64,000 nucleotides of DNA from Phanerochaete sordida (taxonomy: Eukaryota; Basidiomycota; Agaricomycetes; Polyporales; Phanerochaetaceae): positions 62,001 through 126,000 of the forward strand of contig BPQB01000009.1 in the NCBI GenBank assembly GCA_019973155.2, read 5' to 3'. The translations under genes were made by a program, and so were the position numbers. Below, piece after piece: positions 25,688 through 36,130 of this stretch (positions are counted from its first letter, which is position 1; the number at the start of each line of letters is the position of its first letter). The notes beneath the pieces are model-generated. The model was not told the origin of the DNA. It made no database searches and saw nothing but the letters and a program-made list of their open reading frames with translations.

Positions 25688-27668
25688 ATGGGAAAGCTTT
25701 ATCGGCTCATGTTTCCTCGGGGAACGCGACACCGCTTGACTATCCTAGGACGGTCGTTTCTACTTCTATCGCTCGAGCTCGCAGCGAACGCGGTATGCTG
25801 GATTGTTGCTGGGATATTATTTGGTCGAAAGGAAGCCACACGACCCTTACTGAGCCTGGCTCTCCTCGCATGGGTGCGTACACGGCCTACTTAAACGTGC
25901 GCCACAATACTCAACCGCCGTAACTCGCTCAGACGATTGGTCTACGGCATGGTAAGTCACGCGGATTCCTTCATTGACCTCTCTAACTCCGATGCCTTTA
26001 GCCCTCGATGCGGACCACATTAGGTTTGCGCGTACGTTTAACTTCATACATGTCAGCTGAGATGTATACTCGTGTAGCGCTATCGACAATGCCACACGCA
26101 GCCTAATTGGAATGGGTCAGCTCCCCGTGACATGCGGTCTTTTCTTTTCCTTGGGGCATAGTACGATAGTCATTGCTGTGGTGGGCACCAATTTCTCCAT
26201 CTGAAATTTATCTGACAATTTTTTGTGCAGAACGTAGCCATCGCAATCAGCACTAGCGTATATGACCATATAAACGGCGTGGGTGACGTCGGGGGAATAG
26301 TGGGTTTGTCGACATTCCACGCACACCTTGAGTGCGAGACTTACAAGATGTCAGGAACCGCGGTCAGCGCTTCGTTCCTATTCATAGTCGGCCTAGCGAA
26401 CAGTATCATCCTTTGGCGCGTTGTCGCGAAGCGCAGGAGAGTATGTACTCTTATAATATTCATGTCCTTCTATGACTGATCATTATACAGCTGAAGAAGG
26501 AGAAGAAGTTACGTTTGGACCGCGGCGAGGACCCAGATACTATAGACGAAGAGTTCTATCACAGAGAAGCAGAGAATCATGGAAACACTCTGATGATGAA
26601 ACTCCTCGGACCCATCGTGACGTTTGTCGACAAGCCATGGAAAATGTACCCAGTCGGAGTACTCTTTGGCTTTGGTCAGTCCTTTCCCCTCAAATTTGTT
26701 GGATGATTGAGGTCTGAGCTATCCCGCCAGGTTTTGATACGGCGTCCAGCATCGCACTCCTTGCAGTTTCCGCCATTGCCAAGAAGGACTCCAACGGAAA
26801 CCAGATACCATCAGGATACATCGTCATTTTACCTGTACGTTTCTATTCGTGATATAATTGTTTACCCGGTCTGAGCAGTTCTAACAGTTGCTATTCACCA
26901 CTGGAATGACGCTTATCGACTCTGTGGACTCGATCATCATGCTCTACTCTTACTCGGGCTTCCCCGACAGAAAGTTTGCCCTGGTAGAACGCTCGCCTTC
27001 CGCGGACTCCTCGTCAGAGACAGCGCGGCTCCAGCCTGACGACCCGGAAAGTCCAGCCTCTCCAGGAGCGAAGACGCCGCCCGTCTCCACCGAGGTCGTT
27101 CTCGTGCCGGCGTCCCCAGTCGTCAAGACGCCTTCGCCCATCGCCAGCGTGCAAGCTCTGCCGCACACAGGCCCCGCGGACATACTTTCTGACTCCGCGA
27201 CGGCGAAGCGGCTCGACGACGACGACGGCCGCGACGACGAGCGCAAGCGCCAAATGCGTGTCAAGCAGAACGCGATGTCCGGGCTGAGCATCGCGCTCAC
27301 GCTCATGAGCATCCTCGTCGCCTTCGCGTACGTCCTCTGTTCCGTCCTCTTGGCGATGCGACTGAGTGACGCCTAGGATTTCCCTCATCGAAATCATGGG
27401 GCTCATCGGAGATAACTGCGGTCCCTGCCAGGACGCGGCGAATGACCCAGGCGGCGGCGGTCTCGCCGGTCGATGGTGGCGTGGCTGGGACGCGGTACGT
27501 GCCTTTCCCAAGTATCAGTAGAGCTATGCGCTTACCTTTCCTCAGGCGAACGACAACTCCGGCTACATTGGCGCTGCAATCGTCGGATCTTTCGTCGCCA
27601 TTGTTGGCGCTTGGTACGGTGGAAGATATGTGTGGCGGAAATTGCGGACGAGGCATTTGGAGATCTAG
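25688..27668 (+). CDS. NiCoT-family nickel/cobalt transporter
   Basis: NiCoT proteins are secondary transporters of Ni2+ and Co2+ in the plasma membrane. In fungi the nickel serves mainly urease. The N-terminus MGKLYRLMFPRGTRHRLTI leads into hydrophobic segment 1. The next exons supply the family signature in helix 2, HALDADHISAIDNATR, with the H-x4-DH metal-binding pattern, then LFFSLGHSTIVIA, the second signature. Further signatures are GFGFDTASSIALLAVSA and LLFTTGMTLIDSVDSIIMLY. A long hydrophilic loop rich in Pro, Ser and Asp (about residues 290-390) separates the last helix group, which ends YGGRYVWRKLRTRHLEI. The long loop is variable in fungal members. The metal selectivity cannot be read from sequence. 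Confidence 0.92.
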
Positions 27669-27919
27669 GAGTCTGCTCAGAGTTGTGGGTGCACGAGAAT
27701 GGTCGAAGGATCACAGGAATCAACTGTACTATACAAAGCAAGACGCGTGGTTCATATGGATGCACAATTTCTGGACGACGTTCTAGGCGGGCCGCCTGTG
27801 CGAAACATGACCGCCTGGCACCAATTGCAAGCTGGCGGTGTTCATGACTGTTCCTTACAAAAACCGAATAACACTACAGTATATACCTGAAACGGCGCTA
27901 TGCTGGTCGTCATATGGTT

Positions 27920-29912
27920 TCAAAGCTTTTGCCCTATGTTCACATGGACTGCCTTGACGTTCGTGTACCTTTGTGCACACTGAGAAAAGTTCGACCGAGG
28001 TCGCGAGAATGATAAAACCTACCCTTCAAGCGCATACTCGCCGAGATCCTTGCCGATGCCCGACATCTTGTACCCGCCAAAAGCAACTCGGCAGTCTGGA
28101 AGCGCCATCGAGTTGATCTACAGACCACCCCAGTCAGCGCCAGCACGCACACAGAGCACACGAGACCACCCACGTAGACACTGCCCGCCTCGAGCGCACG
28201 CGCCATGCGCGTCGCGCGCTCGAGATCCCGGGTGTGGACGCAGGCCGCCAGGCCGTAGTCGCTCGCGTTCGCCATCGCGACGAGCTCGGCCTCGTCCCTG
28301 AACTTGATGACGACGCCGACGGGCCCGAAGATTTCCTCGCGCACGATCTTCATCTCAGGGCGCACGTCGCCGAAGAGCGTCGGCTGCAGGAAGAAGCCCG
28401 TCTCGCCGACTTGCGTCCCACCCGCGAGCACGGTCGCGCCTTCCTGCTGTCCGGAGCGGATGTAGCCGAGGATGCGCTGTGGGCGATGGTTAGCAATGGT
28501 ATGAGGTGGGATATAAGGGCCTTGACCTCTAGCTGCGACTGCGAGACGACTGGATCGACCTTCGTCATGATATCCGTCTCAAAGCCGCTGCCGGGCTGCA
28601 TAGACTTCGCGACGGCTACCAGATGCTGGACGAAGACGTCGTATATGCCCTCCTGGACGAAAATCCGCGAGCCTGCGATACACATCTGGCCGGCATGCGT
28701 ACTGAATCGCTGGGGGTCAACGTCCATCTTCGAAGGGGACACGCAGTGCGAACACTCACAAGATACCCATCGCGGTCCACTTGACCGCCTGTTCGATGTC
28801 CGCGTCGTCAAAGACGACGTTCGGGCCCTTCCCGCCGAGCTCGAGCGTGATGCGCTTCAGGTTCGTCGCGCCGCTCGCCGCGAGGACCCTGCGGCCCGTC
28901 GCGACGCTGCCCGTGAAGCTGATCTTGCGCACCGCGGGGTGGTCGATGAGCGCCTGGCCCGCGGCTGCGCCGAGGCCGGGCAGCACGCTCACGACGCCCG
29001 GCGGGAACCCCGCCTCGCGCACGAGCTCCGCGACCTTGAGTGCGCCGAGCGGTGTTATTTCGGACGGCTTGAGGATCACGCAGTTGCCTGTGGCGAGCGC
29101 GGGGCCGAGCTTCCAGGCCATGATCATCACTGGTTCCGGCTCAGCGCGGTGCACGCGGTGCAGAACTGCAGGACGTACGGGGGTAGTTCCATGGGATGAT
29201 CGCGCCGACGACGCCGATGGGCTCGTGCAATGTGTACACAAGCTTTGTCGGGTCGGTCTGCCGTACCATGTGTTAATCGACGTTTTCATTTTTAACACAC
29301 ATTATTACGCCTACCTCGATGGTCTTCCCGAAGATCTTGTCCGCAAAACCGGCGTAGTAGCGCAGCGTGCTAAGGCCGTTCAGGAGTTCGTAGCTTTTGG
29401 CCACCAGAAACTGCTTGCCTGCGTCGCGCGTAAGACGTTATGTTCAGCAGTGAAGTACTCGGACGTACCGTCGTCGATGGCCTCGATAGCAGCGAGCTCA
29501 TCGAGATGAGCCTCCCAGAGGTCCGCAAGCTTGTGAAGCAGCTTGGCGCGCTCCACGCCGGGTACCTTCAAACCCCAAGTGGTATCGTACGCCTTTTGCG
29601 CAGACGCCACTGCCTTGTCAACGTCGGGTTTGGTAGCACCAGCGACACCGGTAATGATCTTGCCCGTGGCTACGCAATAAATGCTGTTGAATGCGCCTGC
29701 ATGGGTAGCAGCAGATGATGTACATACCTGGGTCAATCACTCTGGAGGTCGTTAATTAGGCACTGTCAAACGGAGGATAGAAAAGATACTTGCTCGATTG
29801 GCGTCTGGTCTGTCGCGTCAACAAATTCATTGTCGATGAAGAGCCCGGTGTGCACCGTGACGTCCTTCTTGAAAACCGGGGTGTCGAAGTGGTGTGTATA
29901 AGTCTGCGGCAT
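27920..29912 (-). CDS. NAD(P)-dependent aldehyde dehydrogenase
   Basis: This enzyme oxidises aldehydes to carboxylic acids. Exons join into an ALDH of about 500 residues: MPQTYTHHFDTPVFKK start, TGKIITGVAGATKPDVDKA, GVVGAIIPWNYP (cofactor-binding segment), LELGGKGPNVVFDDAD with the general-base Glu, GQMCIAGSR with the nucleophilic Cys, and EIFGPVGVV. The final exon, after an intron at the LEG codon, gives YTNVKAVHVNIGQKL, the usual ALDH C-terminus. Without that last splice the protein would stop at 28019 and lose the tail. Exon 1 (29912-29794) joins a 14-nt microexon (29741-29728, coding VIDP) only if the first intron uses a GC donor (GCAAGT). It is probably cytosolic, as there is no clear targeting peptide. 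Confidence 0.92.
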
Positions 29913-29963
29913 GGTCAATGGCACTGTCTATGTCTCTGCAACATCACGCTCACCCTATGCCTG

Positions 29964-29970
29964 CTTTATA
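29964..29970 (-). promoter_or_regulatory. TATA box of the aldehyde dehydrogenase gene
   Basis: TATAAAG on the minus strand, 52-58 nt before the ATG at 29912. Confidence 0.55.
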
Positions 29971-30635
29971 CGTAGCATCCAACGCGGCTGAAGCCCGCCT
30001 GAGACGGCATTCGTGTGTGAGCTCTGCGCGTCGCACACACACTGCGGCTCCGATGCGAGCCGCGCTGATGACCAGCCCACGCCGAGCTTATGAAGATTCC
30101 GAGTTCACGGGCAACGTTTAGAGTAACACGAGGTTGCCTCATTGAAAAGCTTGGCCCCCGCAGTCGTTGCACAGCCGACAAGCGGCGTCCGGGCGGGGGT
30201 GCGGCGAAAGCATTGACTCTGTGACGGTGATGGGTGTCAGAGCCATGTTTTCGCCCGACACAGACTCACAGTCGCAAATTCAGGTATCTTGAAGAACGCT
30301 AGCCATGGCCATACCGTACTGTCGAGACGTGCCAGATTCGAGAGGCCTACGCAGCGCGTACCAGTGTGGGGTCCCAGCGTCGCGCCCAAGCCCAAAAGCA
30401 AGACATACATAGCAGGTTTAATTGACGATCGACAGAATATCTATCATCGTTAATTTTGCATGGCAAATGTTGTATATGCAAGCTTACAACAGTTGTTCTG
30501 CAGTCTGTCTGTTCATGGTGGACGTAGGTGCAGAGTAGTCTCGTTCTCAGACGTCCGATCCCAACTCCGACAGGACTGGTCTGTCGGGAACTCAATCGGG
30601 TCTACAACCCTGAAAGGTTCCACGGGGGATCGAAC

Positions 30636-30906
30636 GTCTGGTGAGTTTGAACCGCGCGGGGGGGCATCGGTCGCCCGTCGCCTCGTCGCGCCTGCTTCTC
30701 CAGGCTCGCGCTTGCCTGCTCTCCCTCCAGTAACCCCACGCCCTCCTCCGTGTGATCCCATCAGACGAATCTGCCACACACGCCGCTTCAGTGTGAATAT
30801 ATGCAGCCTGAAAACCCGCGTACAGCTGCGTGGCGCAGGACGAGGGAGCGGAGCAGCGGGGCGCTGGGCGACCGATGCCCCCCCGCGCGACTCAATTTCG
30901 CCAGAC
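30636..30906. repeat. 41-nt inverted repeat with 189-nt spacer
   Basis: Positions 30636-30676 and the reverse complement of 30866-30906 match at 36 of 41 positions, with the inner 24 nt (CGCGCGGGGGGGCATCGGTC plus GCCC) identical. The arms face each other and could form a large cruciform or hairpin. No transposase, clear terminal inverted repeat or target-site duplication was found around it. A relic of a MITE-like element or two oppositely inserted copies of a GC-rich repeat are both possible. Confidence 0.8.
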
Positions 30907-31191
30907 TTTGTAGCGCAGGTAGGGCTTCGCCATATTAAATCTCCGCCGATGCCCGCACCGGCAGCATTGATCGCAGATCAACTCCGCACGGAGGCTGCCG
31001 TGCATGCGCTCGCAAAGTCTGGTTACGAGACTAGAGGCCAATAACGGTCACGGGACGTCGGGACCTTGTTCACGCTCCCAATGTGGCAAGGGCTTCCCAG
31101 GGCCTTGATGGTAACCGGGTCCCCTTCTCACGTTCCTCTCTCTCTCATCCACCACCACCACACTCCTGCACACAACATCTACATGCTCGCT

Positions 31192-32757
31192 ATGCATCGT
31201 TGCCTCCAGGTCACAGAGATTCTGCTGCAGATCCTCGACGAGCTTGCCCCTCCAGACCGCCGGTCGGCCTGGTCGAGTGCGAGCGGCGAGATCGAGCAGA
31301 CATCGCTCGCAGCCTTGGCACGTACCTGTCAAACGTTCTATGAGCCCGCTATGGATGTACTCTGGGAGCATCTGACGGACATCGACCACTTGTTGGCATG
31401 TCTGCCGTGCGACTACGCATCTGTAGCGGGGGAGGACGACAACGTGAGTGACTCTGCTCGTCTGATTGTACATCGATTAACGCGAGCCCCCTCACAGCTA
31501 CCCCGCGATGCTTTGCGCTTTTGCGCGAATGCACGCCGTGTCAGACGCTTCAAAGCAGATGGCATGGTGTGCAGAAAGCTCGCGGGGATGCTACCCCTTC
31601 TTGAGCGTGCTGCTGGCAGCAACGCTGGGCTTCTGTTCCCAAATATACAAAACCTATCTATCGTATTACCCATACGAGACCACCTCGCGGTGTCTGCCCT
31701 CACGGGCCTGTTACTCGGACCAAAAGTCCATACGCTCTACATCTCGAGCTGGCCGCACAGGCATATGCATACCACATTACTGCACCAAGTCGGACACACA
31801 TGCACCCATGTCCGCAACCTCAGGGTAGCCACGCTCCCTGCGTCCGGCTTCACGCTCGCACCCTTCGTGAAGCTCGTGACTTTCCACTGCGAAGACCGCC
31901 TGTCGGTCGACGCTTCGGCGCACCTGGCTTCACTGCCATCGTTGCAAACGCTGAAGATTGTGCCCCCACAATCGGATGTGTCGGAGTCGTTGCACATGCA
32001 CGATGCATTCCCGTCGCTTAACTGCTTGACGGTGATGTGCGACCAAGACGGGGGTGACTTCCCGTCCGTCGTTCCGCTTCTTCGTACGCTCAGTACCCAG
32101 TCACTACAATGCCTCCGCATCATGTCACCTACTGCCAGGTACCGCTTGGCGAATGTCACCCAATTGAACGATCTCATTCGTACCATCTCTTTGTTCATTA
32201 ACCTCCGCGAACTGCGCGTTGAAGTCGAAGGCACAGAATGGGTACGTCACTGTGTCCTCTATCCGCTTCGAGGGCTCCGCCGTCTGCAGCGCCTTGTCCT
32301 CCACCTGTTCAACGTGGAGCCCGCGCTCAGCGATACTGACCTCCCCGCCTTCGGCGCTGCCTGGCCTGCACTAACCCACTTCGAGCTCGTCCACCACGCG
32401 GGGCTTGCGTACGGAGAGCTGCGCCCGACGGGGCTCACGCTCGGCGCGCTGCCAATGTTCGCGGCGCACTTCCCGCGCGTGCGTGCAGTCAAGGCGCACC
32501 TGGACGCGCGGGACGTCGCGGCGCTCCCAGCCCCGTCGTCGCGCGCTGCCGCGCACATCCGCGAGCTCGACCTGAAGAACAGCCTGATAGGCCAGGACCC
32601 GGTGCCCGTGGCGGCGTACATCGCCGCGGCGTGTCCGGGGGCGCGGTTGGTCGAGGGCGAGATGGACGAGGTCCGCGACTTCGCGCGGTACCCGTGGGGT
32701 GCCTGGCGTGCGGTCGAGGAGCTCGTGAACGAGGGCCCGTTCGGTAAGGGGCACTGA
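31192..32757 (+). CDS. F-box protein 1 (polypore MHRCL-type, leucine-rich C-terminal part)
   Basis: The start MHRCLQVTEILLQILDELAPP, then ALARTCQTFYEPAMDVLW, is the F-box pattern common in Polyporales, expected to dock to Skp1. The remaining 400 residues contain irregular leucine-rich segments (FPNIQNLSIVLP, LPSLQTLKIVPP, LRGLRRLQRLVLHLF, RELDLKNSL), the likely substrate-binding arch. Without splicing it is 521 residues. A 54-nt segment (31444-31497) has a good GTGAGT donor, a branch-like TTAAC and a CAG acceptor, is a multiple of three and has no stop, so spliced (503 residues) and unspliced products are both open. The ATG chosen aligns with F-box 2. An in-frame ATG at 31183 would add three residues. 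Confidence 0.85.
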   Translation: MHRCLQVTEILLQILDELAPPDRRSAWSSASGEIEQTSLAALARTCQTFYEPAMDVLWEHLTDIDHLLACLPCDYASVAGEDDNVSDSARLIVHRLTRAPSQLPRDALRFCANARRVRRFKADGMVCRKLAGMLPLLERAAGSNAGLLFPNIQNLSIVLPIRDHLAVSALTGLLLGPKVHTLYISSWPHRHMHTTLLHQVGHTCTHVRNLRVATLPASGFTLAPFVKLVTFHCEDRLSVDASAHLASLPSLQTLKIVPPQSDVSESLHMHDAFPSLNCLTVMCDQDGGDFPSVVPLLRTLSTQSLQCLRIMSPTARYRLANVTQLNDLIRTISLFINLRELRVEVEGTEWVRHCVLYPLRGLRRLQRLVLHLFNVEPALSDTDLPAFGAAWPALTHFELVHHAGLAYGELRPTGLTLGALPMFAAHFPRVRAVKAHLDARDVAALPAPSSRAAAHIRELDLKNSLIGQDPVPVAAYIAAACPGARLVEGEMDEVRDFARYPWGAWRAVEELVNEGPFGKGH

Positions 32758-33816
32758 CCTTGCTGGTTTACTGATATTTGACAGGTGCGTTAGGGTGCGA
32801 GGGTAAGTAAGGTACGTATCTAATGACCTGCATGCTCAACAGGTGTCGCAGGCGAACACTGCTGATTTGCCGCGCGACAGGGATGCTCTCGGTCGTAACT
32901 TATAAGTTCTGCGCTGCTTGTATATGTGCGGCCCTGGACGCCCGCACGCTGGGAGAGACGTTGGGGGAGTTCTGACCCTCGGCGGGGGACCGTCGGGGGT
33001 ACCCCTCCGCGGCAAGAGGCATAGCCCAGGGGACCATCGTCCACCGAAGCGCGGCAGGTTTAGATCCCAGCATCTTGCATTCGATTGTCGACTCCCGGCT
33101 GCGGCGCCGTCCTGAGGTTTGCTTTTCTCTCTCTCTCTGCTCCTGTACTCTGGATACTGTACACTAGGTCGTGTGCTTTTGTGTTGTGGGACAATATTTG
33201 CTTTATACCGTCTCGTTGAAGTGCGCTGACATTTATCTGGCTCACGCCCCGTCGGGGTTGCGCGCCTAATATTCTTGTGTGGTCACGTCGGAGTAGTGTC
33301 CGTCGTGTCTCGACGCGACGTTCACCGCGTCCACAAGCCTGCACAGCTCCATCCTCCGTCTAAACTTCCATGTTGCTCTCGGTCCCGCGTGGTCGTTATA
33401 CCTAGACGTTTGATACAGGGTCGCAAGGCGAGGTGATGCGCTCGCGGCGAGATCAGACGCGCGAAGATTCGGAGCCGCTGCATGATGGCGCGGAGGGCAG
33501 CTTGAAGTTGCCTCCGACCATGTCCACGTCGTGTGTCGCGTCCAGGACGGCTGCATGGGCGAGACATGCAGCCCTGGAAAGCTGCGCGGTTCCCAGCATG
33601 GACGTCGGCGGCAGCACAGGCCTACAGTAGATGTGCTCTCAGGTTTTCGCATCGCCTTTCCATCTCACCTTTGCTGATCTGCTGTGCCCAGGGCCGAAAC
33701 ATATCTAGACCCCGGCGATTTCGATTAGGATTCACGCGCAAGCTGCAACACGAACCCTGCTATATAAAGCATCGCGGTGGATGATGATGCTCCCGTTCCA
33801 TCCTTGCTCAGTCGTC
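32758..33816. other. Intergenic region between F-box 1 and the P450 gene
   Basis: About 1 kb. It contains a small GC-rich hairpin (CCCCGTCGGGG near 33248) and an AACTTATAAGTT palindrome near 32898. Neither is close enough to a start to be called regulatory. No domain-bearing frame is seen. The right end holds the P450 TATA box. Confidence 0.4.
33761..33768 (+). promoter_or_regulatory. TATA box of P450 gene 1
   Basis: TATATAAA starts only 20 nt before the first in-frame ATG (33781) but 56 nt before the ATG at 33817. Since transcription normally begins some 30 nt or more past a TATA box, this favours 33817 as the true start. Confidence 0.65.
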
Positions 33817-35877
33817 ATGGCGGCTTCAGACTCGCCAGTCCTCCTGTACGCGTTTGTCCTGCTCGCGGCAGTCGCGTACCTCTCGGCGTGGCTCAAGCAG
33901 TCCAAAGTGAGTACTCTCCTGCCCTCCCGACGCGCTCCTTCTCATCAGCTTCTCTCCAGCGGTGCAATGTCCCAACGTTGGGGCCTAGCGCGCCTCTGCT
34001 CTCGTATTGGGGCGCGTTCAGATATATAACCAGTCCCCGGAAGGTGCTGGAGGAAGGGCAAGTCAAGGTGCGCTACGTCGTAAAGCTCCAAACGTCGCGC
34101 TGACCAACCTGCCCCAGTTTGGCGGGCGTCCCTTCAGGGTAGCATCCATGCTGCGGTGGCAGTACATTGTCTCTAGTCCTGAGCTCATCGAAGAGCTCCG
34201 GCGCGCGCCCGACTCCCAGCTCGACCCGCTGGCCGCCGCGGATGACGTGAGCCGCGCCTCTCGACGCGATGCGCACGCGCGGGGCTGACAGCGTCCTGCA
34301 GATACTCCACTTCGTGGAGGCACTCGGGACGACGTTCGCGAGCAACACGTACCACGTGCCCATCGTCCGGACGACGCTCACGAAAAATATCGGAGGGCTC
34401 CTTCCGAGCGTGCTCGACGAGATGCGCATAGCTTTCGCAGACTTTGTGCCCGCAGGACGACGAGGTCAGCCGGGTTTCCCTTCGTTCTCGTGACAAAATT
34501 TTGACAAAATCCCTCAACGCGCCGTTCGCGCAGACTGGCAGGCCGTCTCAGCGTACAATGCTATCACGCGGATTGTCACGCAGACTAGCAGCCGAATCTT
34601 CGTTGGCGCGCCTCTCTGTAAGTACAAATAGATCCGGCGTCTTACAGAGCCCCTTGTAACCAGTGCACAGGCAGAAATCCAGAGCTCATTCGGCTGACCA
34701 TGAGCTATACGCCGAGTGTGATGAAAACCGGGATCCTCATGAAGCTGTCTCCAGGATTTATGAAACCGTGAGCTCAAGCTGGATTATTTGCCTACCGTTT
34801 GCTGACCTCGATTTCTGTAGCATCGTGAAGCAAATGTTCGGTGCTATTGAACCATTAATCGACAGCACCCACCAGCTGCTGCTGCCTACCATCGAGGAGC
34901 GGCAGCGTATGATGGCCCAGCACGGTGCAGACTGGTTAGACAAACCCGTAAGCGGCATCGTCTCGCGTTCAACTGCGTTCTCACCTACGCATCGTCGCAC
35001 ACACAGAACGACATGCTGCAGTGGCTCATGGACGCAGCAGAAGGCGAGGAACGCACGTCGCGGGGCCTCACCGCTCGGCTGCTGGCCGTCTACTTTGCGG
35101 CCACAGATACCGCCGCAATCGTACGTCCATCTCCTTCCCCCATTCTCTCTGACATGACGCGATTGCTCTAGTGTCTCATTTACGCGCTGTACCGGCTCGC
35201 AGCACATCCAGAATATGCGGAACTGCTGCGCGAGGAAGTCGAGTCCGCCATCGCAGAGGACGGCTGGACCCGCGAGGCGTTCCGGAAGATGCCTCGCGTC
35301 GACAGCTTCTTGAAGGAGACCATGCGGCTGCAAGGCCCAAGCTCGCGTACGCGTCTCTTTGTATATGTCTTTGCCAGAACGCCGAGCTGACGTTTCGCGC
35401 CAGTTCTCCTCCAGCGCAAGGCAATGAAAGACTTCACGTTCTCCGATGGCACATTTATCCCGAAAGGCAGCCACGTCGCGACCTCGCCGGCGGCGACGCA
35501 CCTGCACATCGCGTACTACGCCGACCCACTCACGTTCGACCCATGGCGCTTCGTCGGCGCTGACGACGCCGCCGCTAGCGAGGGCACAAGCCGGTTCGCG
35601 ACCACGAGCCCGGAGTATCTACTCTTTGGATACGGGCGGCACGCGTGGTACGTTCGCCGCTGTTCGTTCAGCAGATCGGTGCTCATCCGTGCGTGGCAGC
35701 GCCGGCCGCTTCTTCGCGGAAATCCAGCTCGAGATGATGATGGCGCACATTGTCACGACGTACGACGTTCGGCTGGAAACGCCTGGCGTGCTGCCCAGGC
35801 CTGTCGAGTTTGGGTCCGTCTCGCTGCCCAATATGTCTGCGAAGGTTTTGTTCAAGGAACGAGTAGGAAAAGAGTGA
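33817..35877 (+). CDS. Cytochrome P450 monooxygenase 1
   Basis: A microsomal fungal P450 that would use a reductase partner to hydroxylate a small substrate. Residues 1-25 (SPVLLYAFVLLAAVAYLSAW) are the ER membrane anchor. About nine introns join without a frame break. Landmarks are WQYIVSSPELIEELRRAPD, GAPLCRNPELIRLTMSYTP, the I-helix LAVYFAATDTAAI, the ExxR motif in FLKETMR, FDPWRF (PERF region) and the heme loop FGYGRHACAGRFFAE. The heme loop is split by an intron, and the Cys codon is itself formed across the junction (TG|C). A read-through version would lose the Cys. The pattern resembles the OrdA-like P450s common in wood-decay fungi; the family number and substrate are not clear. It lies between two F-box paralogues. 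The start was chosen from the TATA position. Confidence 0.9.
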
Positions 35878-36130
35878 CTGGGGCAGATTGGCGACGCTGA
35901 GGAGTTTCTCTACTAGCTGCTGTATCAGTCTGTGGTTTACATACTCTGTGCCCTCCATGATGTCGCTTGCCAAAACGTGTAGAGTCAGCCGCCAGCGGTA
36001 CAATGCGAGTCGTGCGAACTTTGGTGCACGGGGTCCTAGCGTGCCTAGGACCTCCGCGTCATTCCAATGTTCAACGTTACCTCGACTACGTCCAACGGCG
36101 GATTACTGACTTTTGTTTTGCCCCAGCATC

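Larger units (their letters stand above)
29913..31191. other. Divergent intergenic region (ALDH / F-box 1) with inverted repeat
   Basis: About 1.3 kb. The left part is the ALDH promoter. The middle holds an inverted repeat (30636-30906). A continuous plus-strand frame (30460-31044) crosses both repeat arms but has no domain and is explained by high GC. The last 130 nt are the leader of the F-box gene. Confidence 0.5.

Noticed and set aside
28019..28021. In-frame stop that would truncate the aldehyde dehydrogenase
   Set aside because: It lies inside an intron. A GTAGGT donor at this point and an AAAG acceptor downstream restore the usual ALDH C-terminus.
30460..31044. 194-residue plus-strand frame upstream of F-box 1
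   Set aside because: No domain. It crosses both arms of an inverted repeat and owes its length to high GC.
33241..33270. GC hairpin as a terminator or RNA element
   Set aside because: Short, isolated and not placed at a gene end. Fungal polymerase II does not use such terminators.
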